Assembly (NCBI RefSeq): GCF_029227915.1
Contig: NC_079878.1
Location: 4,526,001 to 4,590,000, forward strand
Origin: Hydractinia symbiolongicarpus
Lineage: Eukaryota; Cnidaria; Hydrozoa; Anthoathecata; Hydractiniidae
Reading direction: 5' to 3'
Length of the DNA: 64,000 nt
Numbering within the stretch: position 1 is the stretch's first letter; every line of letters starts with the position of its first letter. The position numbers and the translations under genes were made by a program. Shown here in pieces: positions 12,930 to 23,700 of this stretch. The notes beneath the pieces are model-generated. The model was not told where the DNA came from, searched no databases, and worked only from the letters and a program-made list of their open reading frames with translations.

Positions 12930-13165
12930 AACTTCGTCCCCAGGTTTTGTTAGCTCTTTTGTATTGGGTTACAAGAGACCTGACATGCGAAAAATTATAA
13001 AAAGTTAAATCACCCCTCGTTGGAAAGCTAAAGAATAGGTCTTTCGCATTGACATTAATTAGGCGAGCAAATACAACATTAACAATGGATAGCCTACCTT
13101 AATGCACGCATGTACCAAAATTAGCAAACTTTTGTAAATGTTTTTGTAAACATACAACTTCGTCC
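12930..13165. repeat. Direct repeat of acaacttcgtccccagg
   Basis: The 17-mer acaacttcgtccccagg occurs twice in the same orientation, about 217 bp apart. Motifs of this kind recur in repeats of many marine invertebrates, in my recollection. It is not coding. Confidence 0.5.
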
Positions 13166-14459
13166 CCAGGGGTTCTTGCCTTTGTGACATTGTGGTTCCG
13201 TTAGGCATCAAACCGTGGAGACGAAAGTATAGTCGAAAATACCGTAGCGAGGACTCTAGACACCGGGCTTGAATTACAGTGCCGGTCTCAAGAAAGGGGG
13301 GATTCGTGGCTACCAAATACGAATTTGTAGCATCGGTTTTGTCAAATATTTAAAAAGAATACAATTAAGCCTGCCTTAAATAACGAATTCATGATCGCAA
13401 ATATTTTTCAACATCAAAGGAAAGTAATCCATGGTTGCAAATATTTTCAGCCCTCTTCTCCTTACAAAAGACGGAAAAAGAATTGATGTACCCATCTCTG
13501 TAGAGGAATATCGCAATTACAGTGCTAATCTATGCGACCAAAACTCTGAGTTTGTGTCAACAGTTTTGCGACGGATTCGAAGTGACACGGATTGTTTTTG
13601 ACCAACCTGCGCGAGGCTACAAGTCCCCCCGGAGGAGAATCCGTGACAAATTTTGCGTGTCAAACTTAAGTGCCCGAACTTATCGGGAAAGTTTTCCCTT
13701 GTCCGGTAAACTGGATGTCAAAATGGTAGAGCGTATTTTGTTTTTTATCCACGCGCGCTTGTTTTGTTAAACATATTGGTTATTTTGTTATAAGAAGTTA
13801 CAGCTTCTCTCCCTTACACTAATAGTCAGGTACGTAGTATGCTTAGCTTTCTTTTTTCTTCTTCAGAACTGTATGCCACTGTTTAACCTTTCGTAAGGTA
13901 TCTGCTTGAAGTAGACGATACGACACACTCTAACTAGCTAACAAAATACAGAAAATGTAGCTATAGCTAGCTAGCTACCGTATATGGATATGTCACTCAA
14001 TATGGAAACAAATTGTCACCTGATACAGATTCATGTCACCTTATAACCCTATAGGCATATATTTTTTACTACTGCAAGAGTTTTTCAGTCAATAGACCAT
14101 TTCGGAGAGTATGCGCCTTTATGGATTTTCGAAGCCCAGTGGTGCAAGTTGAACTTTGAACCCTAAATGCTGTAGTAGAAAACTCTCTTAAAACACACAC
14201 AAAAAAAAAAATTTGTATACACTCTTAGCGTGTTTAGGTCTTTGTAATGTTTTTATCTAAGTAACAGGGATAGTAGCACCAGACAACATTTATTTAAGTG
14301 TATTGCTTTTGATCTATTAATGAATTAGAAATAGCAATTAAATACATGTGTAGGACGTAGGGATACTGAGTGTCTTTTATTATTATTTCAACACTGAAGT
14401 GGATATATTTAAACAACTTTAAACATATTTTTACAATCGAATTATGCCGCTTACAATGA

Positions 14460-14575
14460 TGAGGATTTTTTAGAACTTAGTGTGAAGCAGCTGACTGACT
14501 TCTTGACAGCTCTTACAACGTATAAGGATTTTTTAGAACTTAGTGTTAGGCAGCTGACTGATTTCTTGTGGACTG
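14460..14575. repeat. Two-copy tandem duplication, about 62-bp period
   Basis: The block ggattttttagaacttagtg plus gcagctgactga...ttcttg appears at about 14463 and again at about 14525, with a few mismatches. The short minus-strand frame across it is a by-product of the duplication. Confidence 0.75.
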
Positions 14576-14894
14576 AGTAATGGTTGAGGTAATCCCCAGA
14601 GCTTTTTCTGCAATGGAACTTATTATGCCAATAATTCAAACAAGCTTCACAGAATAATTTATTTATTTATCATAAAGATTTACACCTTAGTAATAAATTA
14701 CTGCTATATTTGGTGTCCTGATAAAGAAACCGATAAAGACATATATAACAAATTATAACAAAAAATCATGTAAAATATACATTGTGACTGAAACAAATAA
14801 CATAGAAAAACAAAAGATTGAATCCAGCTTTAGTCTACTAAACTAAACTCATCATCAGGCCATTTCTTGAATAAAACTAAGCCAGAGCTACAAA

Positions 14895-15985
14895 AAGCAC
14901 CCGCTAAAAAAATTACGAGTGCTATGGTCGCACTCGTAAGCAAAATTTACAAGTGTGATGGAAATATTTGCAAGTGTGATTCACACTTAACTATTTTTTG
15001 TTTACCACAACGTTATTATGTTATTTAAGCTGTATATAAATGATGCTTGAATACGTCTTGCAAGAAAAATATGATTAGAAGAAATATAAAAGGAAGATTT
15101 TGAGTTGTGCACTCTCATTGTGTATGAATAAAACAATTTTTTTTAGTATTTATTTTTGAAGGGCATAAAGATGAATATTCACGTCATACTCTCCTTGTGT
15201 AAGAACAATTATATTTGTGGGCCACCAGAATGTATTTTAATCTTCAGCCACCTGGTGGTGAAAATGTAAAAATACATTTCAATTATTGTGCAACATCTTT
15301 TTTCTGCTATTCAAAAAAATGTTGTGAATTTTTCTTTCAATTGCTTGCTAATGTCATAAGCTCTCTCTGAAACACAATGCTGGAGATCATTTTTCATTTG
15401 TGTTGAATGTAATTCTAATCTATTTATATCTTTGCAATCACATTGAGCACCTTGAAATGATTTGCTTCTGGTAATAGAGCAATATAGCAGGTATCATTTT
15501 TAGGTTTAATTGACATGTATTTTACAACCTAGTGCCCAGGACTAAATTATTAATTCCTGTTGAAAATATTGATAAATGTTAAAATAAATAGATAAATAGT
15601 ATAGATGATAATTTTCTTTTTTTATCTTCACTACCTTCAAGCAACAGGTGGCCACTGAGAATATCAAAAATAAATATAAAATACATTTAATAAGACACAC
15701 GCAACTATCTCCTCTCCATTGCCACCATTCATTTTATCATGCGCACTGTGATTGCTAAGATATAAATGGATAACAAAATTATATAAACATTAGAAAAGAT
15801 TGTTCCGTACATTGCTGTTACAGACAATCCGTGATAATTATTATGCTGTTGAGATTTTACATTAGGTTTAATAGCCCTTTTCATCGTTCTATAATATTTT
15901 AGAAAAAGAAAAAATTCACGAGTGCGATAAAAAGCACTCGTAAATTTTTTTATCAGTGTGCTCGTCTCAAGGGATGGCCTGCATC
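14895..15985. mobile_element. TIR-bounded non-autonomous element with acgagtgc ends
   Basis: Near 14910-14940 the sequence reads aaaaaaattacgagtgc followed by gcactcgtaag. Near 15912-15960 it reads ttcacgagtgc then gcactcgtaaattttttt, which is the inverse arrangement. The paired inverted motifs suggest an element of about 1.05 kb. No transposase frame and no clear TSD were found, so the ends are approximate. Confidence 0.55.
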
Positions 15986-16752
15986 ATTTTTCCCTTTTTG
16001 ATATTTTTCAATAAGGGAAGCGTACAAAAAAATTATAGTGCAATAGCAAAAGCAGGGAAGAGAAACAGGTATTCTTTCTAATACCACTCTTGAAATACTT
16101 AAACATGGAGTGTTTAAGTAGACGAATCAAGGAACAAACATACAAATTTGTGTAATTATCATCGAAAAACAAAATTATAAAGATATCAAAATAATAAAAA
16201 TTATTTGCAATTAAAATGACTACTGACTCTATTCCTAAAATTTTGCGACCGAACCTGTTCACTGTATCTCTATTGGCAGTGTATTGAAAATTTTTACACC
16301 CATTATAGAAAAGAAGCCAGATTATTTTGTGAGCTTAAGTTTCACTTCAGGAATAGATAACATTGTAGAGATTTCACAAGTATTTTGACAATGGATTAAA
16401 ACTCTCTAGATCTTCACAAGTTTAAGTCCAAATCCAGTAAGTATTTCCAAAAAAAAAAATTTCTCTCTAAAAATCCAAGGTTAAAATCCAATGCCAATAT
16501 CTTTATAATGCACAAAGCAGCTACACAATTTTAAACATCTAAATATAAAATGAAATTACCTTTAACCAATCATTAATTACTAATCACAGCCTTATAGCTA
16601 GCTACAGTACAGTGTCCTAAAAGCATTTTTGGGAGACCTCTAGCTAGCTAGCTAGTTTAAAAGTTTTTAGAATATATTAAGTTGCCTTTATTGTACAAAA
16701 AGAAATTAAAAGTACAAATAAGTGCATAATAAAAGTATTTTTCAAAATATAT

Positions 16753-17505
16753 TGTTAAATAGGAATATATACATAAGACTAACCTGTAGGTTATCTTTGC
16801 AATAGTTCTTCCTGTGTATAACGCAACGCTAAATTAGTGTGATTGATTCAACTCAACACTAATGAACACCACTCTGACTAAACACAACGAATTACCAGTG
16901 ATACTGGTTCAACACAATTAAAACCCCACCACCAAGTGATTCTTATTAGTAATCGCCTAGATAGAAGATCAACAATCTCCCTCTATTTTCTTTCTGTTTG
17001 GCGTTCAGTTGGTTATTCGAATGTTGAGAGGAATTTATAGCGACTCCTACTCGCTTAGTACAGTGGTCTAGGGGCAAAACTGGCTTTTCACCAAAACCCT
17101 CTACTGTACTAGTCTTGGTTAAGTCATCACTACATGTATCTCTCTTTCTTCGTGTGATTACTTGTGTGGAATTTAAACATAAAAATTCTAAAAGATAAAA
17201 ACTCAAAAAAACTTAATTTTTGAACACAATATTCAAATTTTCATAACTATTTAACTATTTCATAACCACCCTCTGCTACCATTTGTTAAATAGGAATATA
17301 TATATAAGACTAACCTGTAGGTTATCTTTGCAATAGTTCTTCCTGTGTATAACGCAACGCTAAATTAGTGTGATTGATTCAACTCAACACTAATGAACAC
17401 CACTCTGACTAAACACAACGAATTACCAATGATACTGGTTCAACACAATTAAAACCCCACCACCAAGTGATTCTTATTAGTGATCGCCTAGATAGAAGAT
17501 CAACA
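16753..17505 (-). mobile_element. TRIM: terminal-repeat retrotransposon in miniature, 753 bp
   Basis: Two 222-bp direct repeats, 16753-16974 and 17284-17505, differ at only about three positions. Each starts TG and ends CA. The element is flanked by a 5-bp TSD, TATAT, at 16748-16752 and 17506-17510. On the minus strand, 2 nt after the 5' LTR (right copy), lies tggtagcagagggtggtt (about 17264-17281), which matches the initiator-Met tRNA primer-binding site. A purine-rich tract (about 16975-16998) precedes the 3' LTR. The 309-bp interior has no gag or pol; an 86-aa minus frame there resembles nothing I know. The near-identical LTRs imply recent insertion, moved by enzymes from elsewhere. Confidence 0.93.
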
Positions 17506-17807
17506 TATATATCAGAAAATTAGTATCACAAACATAAAAACAGATAACAAAAATCAAAACTGTCCGTTAGGCAAAAGACTGAATAAAATGTGAAGTCTAA
17601 AGTTCAACTTGCACCACCGAGTTCTGCAAATCCATAATGGCGCATAATCTCTGAGATAGTTAGGCCTAAGGAATTTGTACCTTAGTTTACCGTCGTCTGT
17701 ATCTCAGGTGTACCATGCAGGAAATTTTTATTATTCATTATTTTGCCCCTCCACTTTTTTCTAAAACTTTGTTGTATTTTATTGGTACTTTTGTATGCAT
17801 CTGTATA

Positions 17808-17950
17808 CAATACTGTTTGATCTGTATTACTGTTTGATCTGTGTTACTGTTTGATCTGTGTTACTGTTTGATCTGTGTTATATACTGTTTGATCTGTGTT
17901 ATATACTGTTTGATCTGTGTTACTGTTTGATCTGTATTACTGTTTGGTTG
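17808..17950. repeat. tactgtttgatctgtgt minisatellite
   Basis: Seven or so copies of a 17-22 bp unit (tactgtttgatctgtgt, some extended by tatac) lie head to tail, with gradual decay at both ends. It is noncoding. Confidence 0.85.
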
Positions 17951-19796
17951 TGTTATTAATGTTGTGTCTTGTCTTTTCATTTATTTCTAGTTTTTTTTGT
18001 TTTTTACTTGCATCTCTAAATTTTCACTGGTCATAGTTCGGTGTGTTAAAGGTTGCCTCACATTCTTCTAGTGTGGTCTTCTGGTTATTCTAAAATAGTA
18101 GTACAGAGTATTACACTATTGCATATTAATATATATATTTTTAAATTGTGAAGTATTTTTTGTTCTTGCCAATAAAATAGTCTTGTAAATCTTGTCTATT
18201 ACTCAATACTATTTAAGAAAAAAATAAAAACAAGGTAAAATATTGTCGTAACACCCTCCTCCTCCATAGAAACAAGGCCAGACTAAAAACAGCAGTGAGT
18301 AACTATATGCATGAGTAAATGGTTTTGTGGCCATTGTAATAAATATTTTGCTGCTGAAATTTCCGCTATTTTTATGTTATAATTTTTTTTTGTAATAATA
18401 AATCAAAATGCACTATTATTCTGCCAATGATACAAATGCAACAATATACCGTGAATGAAGAATTAACTGCTAGTAGCTATAGTTTAGTTCCTAAAGCAAA
18501 GTACACAAAACTTTGTTTGAATAAAGATAGATGACCTAACAAGAAACTGAACTATGATGGTGTGATTAGATGCTGTTGTTGAGGTAAATTGTGAAAGAAA
18601 ATAAGGGATTGTCCACAAGTTTCGTCTAAATTTGTCTCCTTTAAAATGCTCTCATAAATTGTTTGCATTCGTCTTATCTCTTAATTTCAGATGATTTTTT
18701 GTCTTAAATTGTCTATGATATCATAATTTTAGAAATAAATTTGTCTCCGAATCATTTTGTTTCATCTCTGGATTTTTGTGCAGTCTGCATTTCAAAAATT
18801 AATTAAACAAATAAAGATATATTGTATTTTAACTAATCATTGAAATCAATATAGTTTATGTTTTGTATTTCTGATTTTCTAAAAATTTGACTTGCTATTT
18901 TTGTACGGGAAATCAAAAATGTCGTTAATTTTCGCTACTAAAGTTATTCATTTAACTGTAGTTGTTCAAATAAGAAAAATACAAAAAATCTATTTGTTGC
19001 TAATCAAATAATCAAATTTCAGGTAACAAATGGCATTTTTTTTTTAGTCTCTTACCACTCATTTGTTTTTTTACTTTATTTCTGCACATTTCAGCACCTG
19101 TTCTTTTTTAATATACTCAATAATGCTTAAAGTAATGTACAATCTAATACATGGTAACAAATCTGGATGTTGCTCGTTTAGTCCTGGTCTACATCATTTT
19201 TTTAAAACTAAAATAAGAAAGTAGCTACTCTTTATATTTTATGATATGAATGATTACAAAGTAGGCAAGATTTAGTCATGTTTATTCAGAGTTGTCAACA
19301 TTGTTACAATACTAAAATCTTATAAAACAATAACATTTTTTTATCACTTTTTATCTTAGCAATCACAGTATGTATAATAAAATATAAGACCTGTACAAGC
19401 CTACCCAGAAAACTTTATTCCAAACCAAGTTGCAAATTGAGTTATTGGGTCGTCAGCAAAAAATTAAGAGGCCTGCTATGAGCAAACGAGTGTCATTTTA
19501 AGAAAAAAAGTTATGTTAATTAATTCGCATTTATAGTAGCATTGACAAAGTTGGAATGTATATAAATATACATCTCTTAAAGGTCTAAAATTAAAATATG
19601 AAAATTTGATATTACTTAAATATGACATCATAATATTTATACAGCGTAATTAAATTACTTTAAAAAGGAAAGAGCTTTTTAAAAAAAATTTAAAAAGATT
19701 TGTTTACCAACTTTTTCTTACTGCAAAAAAGAATTTAAGTTATTTAAACTTTAAAAATAAAAAATAATTTAGCAAACAATCAGGAAATCAATTTAT

Positions 19797-19837
<41 letters not shown>

Positions 19838-20758
19838 TTTCGGCTTAACGTCCGTTTTCCATGCTAGCATGGGTTGGACGGGTATATTAATGACCCTCTT
19901 CCAATCTTATTTAGACTGTGTTAGAACTAAACTCAACTTCCTCTGCATCAAGTCTGTCCTTATAACATCCTGCCAAGTCTTTCTCGGTCTGCCTCTGGGC
20001 TTTGCCCCAGGAACTATCAAGTTTTAGTCAGCATAGTTTTAAGCATATATAATAATCATAACAAAGTTGGGTGTTACAACAATATGTCTTGTTTTTCACT
20101 TGTATATATTTTAACTGTTTTAGCGAAAGCAGCTAATTTTTGTTATAAAGCACATAAAAATATAAACTTTTTTTTTACCCCGTAATTATTTTTGTGATTA
20201 CAAAATTAGCGCATTGTGCATTTTAGTTTCATCGTAACAAATTACTATAAACAAATAATCAACTGTCAACAGTGGTTCTAAAATAATGTTATTGATTTAC
20301 CTTGTTTATAAGTATATAATTGTAGATTGATATTCAACCAACAAAAAATAATCTTCATTAAATTTCCACAAGATGGAAGATGGGATGAGAAAATGTGGGG
20401 TTTAAATTAAGTGAACTAATTTGAGCACAACAGTTGATAGGTGGGATGGGATGTTGTCAAATTTTGAAAATGGGCCACTGTTTACAACACAGGATGTGTT
20501 ACAAGATAAGTCAGGACAGGTTCATGTAAATTTAGATGGTGCCGATGTGTTGAGATGCTAAGTATTTGGGACCTCAATTACTATTGTGATATTGAAAATT
20601 AAACATACTCAGGCAACCTTTTCTAATAAGCATCCACTTTTTACAAATAAATTATTTATCCCCTCCTTAATAAACAACAATTTTAGATTCTAAATGTTTT
20701 TGTGTATTTATGATACTAAAGCAATAAATTTCTTGATAGAAAATAAAGAAAAGTTATA
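17951..20758. other. Intergenic, no gene recognised
   Basis: AT-rich sequence with long homopolymer tracts lies upstream of the large ZNF106-like gene. Apart from the (ATC)n-associated repeat at 19798-20025, nothing stands out. The promoter and any noncoding first exon of the downstream gene probably lie here but cannot be placed. Confidence 0.5.
19798..20025. repeat. (ATC)n microsatellite joined to a dispersed retroposon-like repeat
   Basis: A clean (tca)n run, 19798-19837, is followed by ttcggcttaacgtccg and then ccatgctagcatgg, a perfect 14-bp palindrome, then ggttggacgg. The block 'aacgtccgttttccatgct' next to (atc)n is a theme I recall from dispersed repeats of molluscs and other invertebrates. 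The 3' part contains cttggtctgcctctgggc-like sequence. No TSD could be assigned. Confidence 0.6.
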
Positions 20759-23700
20759 ATGGACAAGGATAAGAATTATTGTGATTTGTGCAAGTTGAAT
20801 TTCACCTCAGAGCAGGTATGTCACTATAAAATTTTCTTTGTTTTATTGCAGAAGTTGCTATATTTGTGTTGCACGTATAGTGTATGTATATAGTGTAACT
20901 AGAAGGTTTTTCCCACGAAGAAAACAAAATCGTGCTAAAAATGGCACGCATGAATCCATATTAACGTATTTGCTTATTTTTTTTTATTTTTTAATTCACT
21001 TTATAGAGCCCCTAAGTTGTGTATGGAAGTGTGAAATATATTAATAAAACAATGTTTCGTCGTAGGAAGTAGCCTACAAATGATTATTAAAAAGTACCTT
21101 TTGTCATGGACAGAAAATTGGAGAGGTTTTCAAACAATATCTCAGGATCTATTATGTTTTTTCTAATCAAACCATATACACGCTTTTTTTATAAGAATAG
21201 TGTTTTTTCGTTGAGGGTAAAGTATTCTTATGATTTGGCGAAATATGAGGGTGAAGTATTCTTAATGTATTCTTATTTTTCAGAGTAAAGTTTCTGTCAC
21301 ATGTATGCACAAGAATAACTATTTCGCGACAGCTGAATTTTCCATTTGCTAGTTTAAGAGTTTTTATTATATTACTGTACATACTTAGCCAAAACATGGA
21401 TTTTGTTAAAGATTTGTCTCATTTTGAATACCCTAATTTTTTGGTTAACTAACAATTTTATTTTAAGCAAACTCACCCTGGAAATATTTTTAAGATATTC
21501 TTTAATTTAGGCAATTTTCACCCTGATATTCTTATAGAAGTTATTCTTATAAAAAAAGCGTGTACACAAGAAAAGGCCACCACGACATATAAATTGACCT
21601 CAACAAAGTTGTTGGAACTGCTACTCAGGTTGTGTAATTTGCAGAACAAACCCTGTCATGGACGGAATCATAGAAAACACATTTTTATTTCTTTACATTG
21701 GATGAGTATTTCTCTGAATTACTTGAGAGCTTATTCACAAACAACTGTTTTTCTTGTAGGCTGGAATGTCAAGTTATGAAATAGACATTCAAACATGCAA
21801 TTTTACACTTTCCTGGTCATTAGATGGCTTTGTATTGAGACAGTGCCCTGCTATGGACGTAAAAATGGCTCTTTTCAAATTTACGCAAGCCGAACCCTTG
21901 TAAACCAAAATAGACGTGCAAATACAAAAATTTCATATAATAAAATTCCATTACTATGAAATAAAAATTTGTTTAACTTGGACTTTCAGTTGACAACTTT
22001 GGACTCATAGAACTGCAAACGATTTTCATAATCACATTGTCTCTGTTTTTGTGGCTTTCCCATTGCAAGTATATTACTAATATTAAAGCTTACCTCCCAC
22101 TTTAAAAAAAGTATTCGAAAATCAACTCAAAATATTGTACTAATAACGAAAAAAAAAATTCTTTTGTACTTATTTTGATTTGTTCACAAGATATTCGTTG
22201 TTGAAGTTGTAAAATATTAGCTGAAGAAAAAGCTTCATGCCAGTCGCCATCTTGTGTCCCGATTGTAAATAAATTCCTTCGCGGGAGGACTTTTGACGGC
22301 AACTCCCGGATGATAATTTCGCTGACTCTGCCGTTGGCCCATGTTTTTATATACAAAGCGGTTTTATATATGACAAAGCGGTTGTTGTTTTTTCAACATT
22401 TGTAACAGGTACTGAAGATGAGTTTGTAACAGGTATATACTGAAGATAAGTAAACATTTGTTTTTTACTTCCCTTTTTAAAACTGAGTTCCCGTGAAAAA
22501 GTTGTGGGCTTTCTTAGTTTTGAAGTTTTGGCCAGTAAAAAGTCTACAAAACCTGACAGTAAATTAGACTCTAGCTTGGAAAGCTGATATGAGGATGAGA
22601 ATGGAAGTTGAAGCAATAGCTTAGTAGTGAACCGTGGCCTTTTTAGCTTTTCCGATGCTCTCAGAACGAGATTGGCTCTTTCTAACTTGTGTAGAGACTT
22701 CGATGCCCACAGGAGACGGGTCGCGGTGCCGGAAAGTATATTTTAAAGTGAGAAAGAAGCTATTTAGGGCTATCAGAGCAAACCATGACGGGCAACATTT
22801 TATTTTACTCTTTTGAAAAATATTGCGCTGTGATCCCTAAGAGTTTGTGTTGGTTAGAAGAGTTAGACTCTGAAAGCCTTTAATTTAGGGTTCTTTGATA
22901 TGAGAATGAAACGCGACACGAAAAATAAATTAAAATAGATTAATATAAGAAAGGAAAAAAGAAAAAAAAAGAAAGAAGAATTAAAAACGCGTGCAGAACA
23001 AAATAAAATCCAGTAAATCCCCTGCCTAGTGTACCACAGTATAATAGAAAAGTCTTACATGCAACGTAGAAGAGCGAGCACCTATACCAGAATTTTCATA
23101 TGGCCTAATGCACAGACAAGTAGACAGACGTTTAGAATTGCCAAAGTCTTTTTTGCCAACGTTGATCAAAACATTCAAGTGATTAAAACTCGACTTAAAA
23201 GTATCGACTGTGTTAATGAGCACACGCAGCTCGTTTTTTGTTGCCTGTTGGAAGACTGGCAAAGGAATGCTTTCCAGCGCTATTTCTATTATTCTTATTA
23301 CAAAAAGCCATAGCACAAAAACACATTTTATAATTATTAACAAAATTAATCTTAGTTGCAACAATTTACTTTTCTTCTTTTTCTCTGAGTTATTGTTTTG
23401 CGGCAACATGTTCAGGCGGCCTTTTTTTGCCAACTGGGAGATGACGTCAAACTGGGTTTAATCCGAAAAAAAAAATTATCAAAAAATGGCAGCTTTCGAG
23501 AAGGAAGCATGCTGTAAACACAAGAAAATGTGGCTTTATATTAGCTTTATTATTTCAAATTTTACTTAATAAATGTTAAATTACAAATTCTCAACAAACA
23601 GAATAAGATGAACTTTTTTTGAAGTCGGAGGTAAGCTTTAATACTAATACTAGTCGATAAGGCCCATGAAAAAAATCCACTTAGGCAGAAGAAAAATATA

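Larger units (their letters stand above)
10709..16747. other. Intergenic, repeat-rich; no gene recognised
   Basis: I find no convincing coding exon between the GT7 stop codon and the TRIM element. The region contains cgcgaa/cgcgaaaa-rich repeats (about 11690-11960), two direct acttcgtccccagg repeats (about 12934 and 13151), a more CpG-rich stretch (about 13490-13760), a 62-bp tandem duplication near 14460, and a TIR element (about 14895-15985). An AATAAA at 11263-11268 could be a distant polyadenylation signal for the GT7 gene. Confidence 0.6.

Noticed and set aside
14830-14862. tcatcatcaggcc near a ctactaaac hairpin, reminiscent of the Penelope end and hammerhead core
   Set aside because: The GAAAC element and stem II are absent, so there is no ribozyme; similarity is too short to call a retroelement end.
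23026-23433. 135-aa minus and 94-aa plus overlapping frames in intron 1
   Set aside because: Neither has a recognised motif; one has a hydrophobic run that could be chance. Kept as unexplained, not called a gene.
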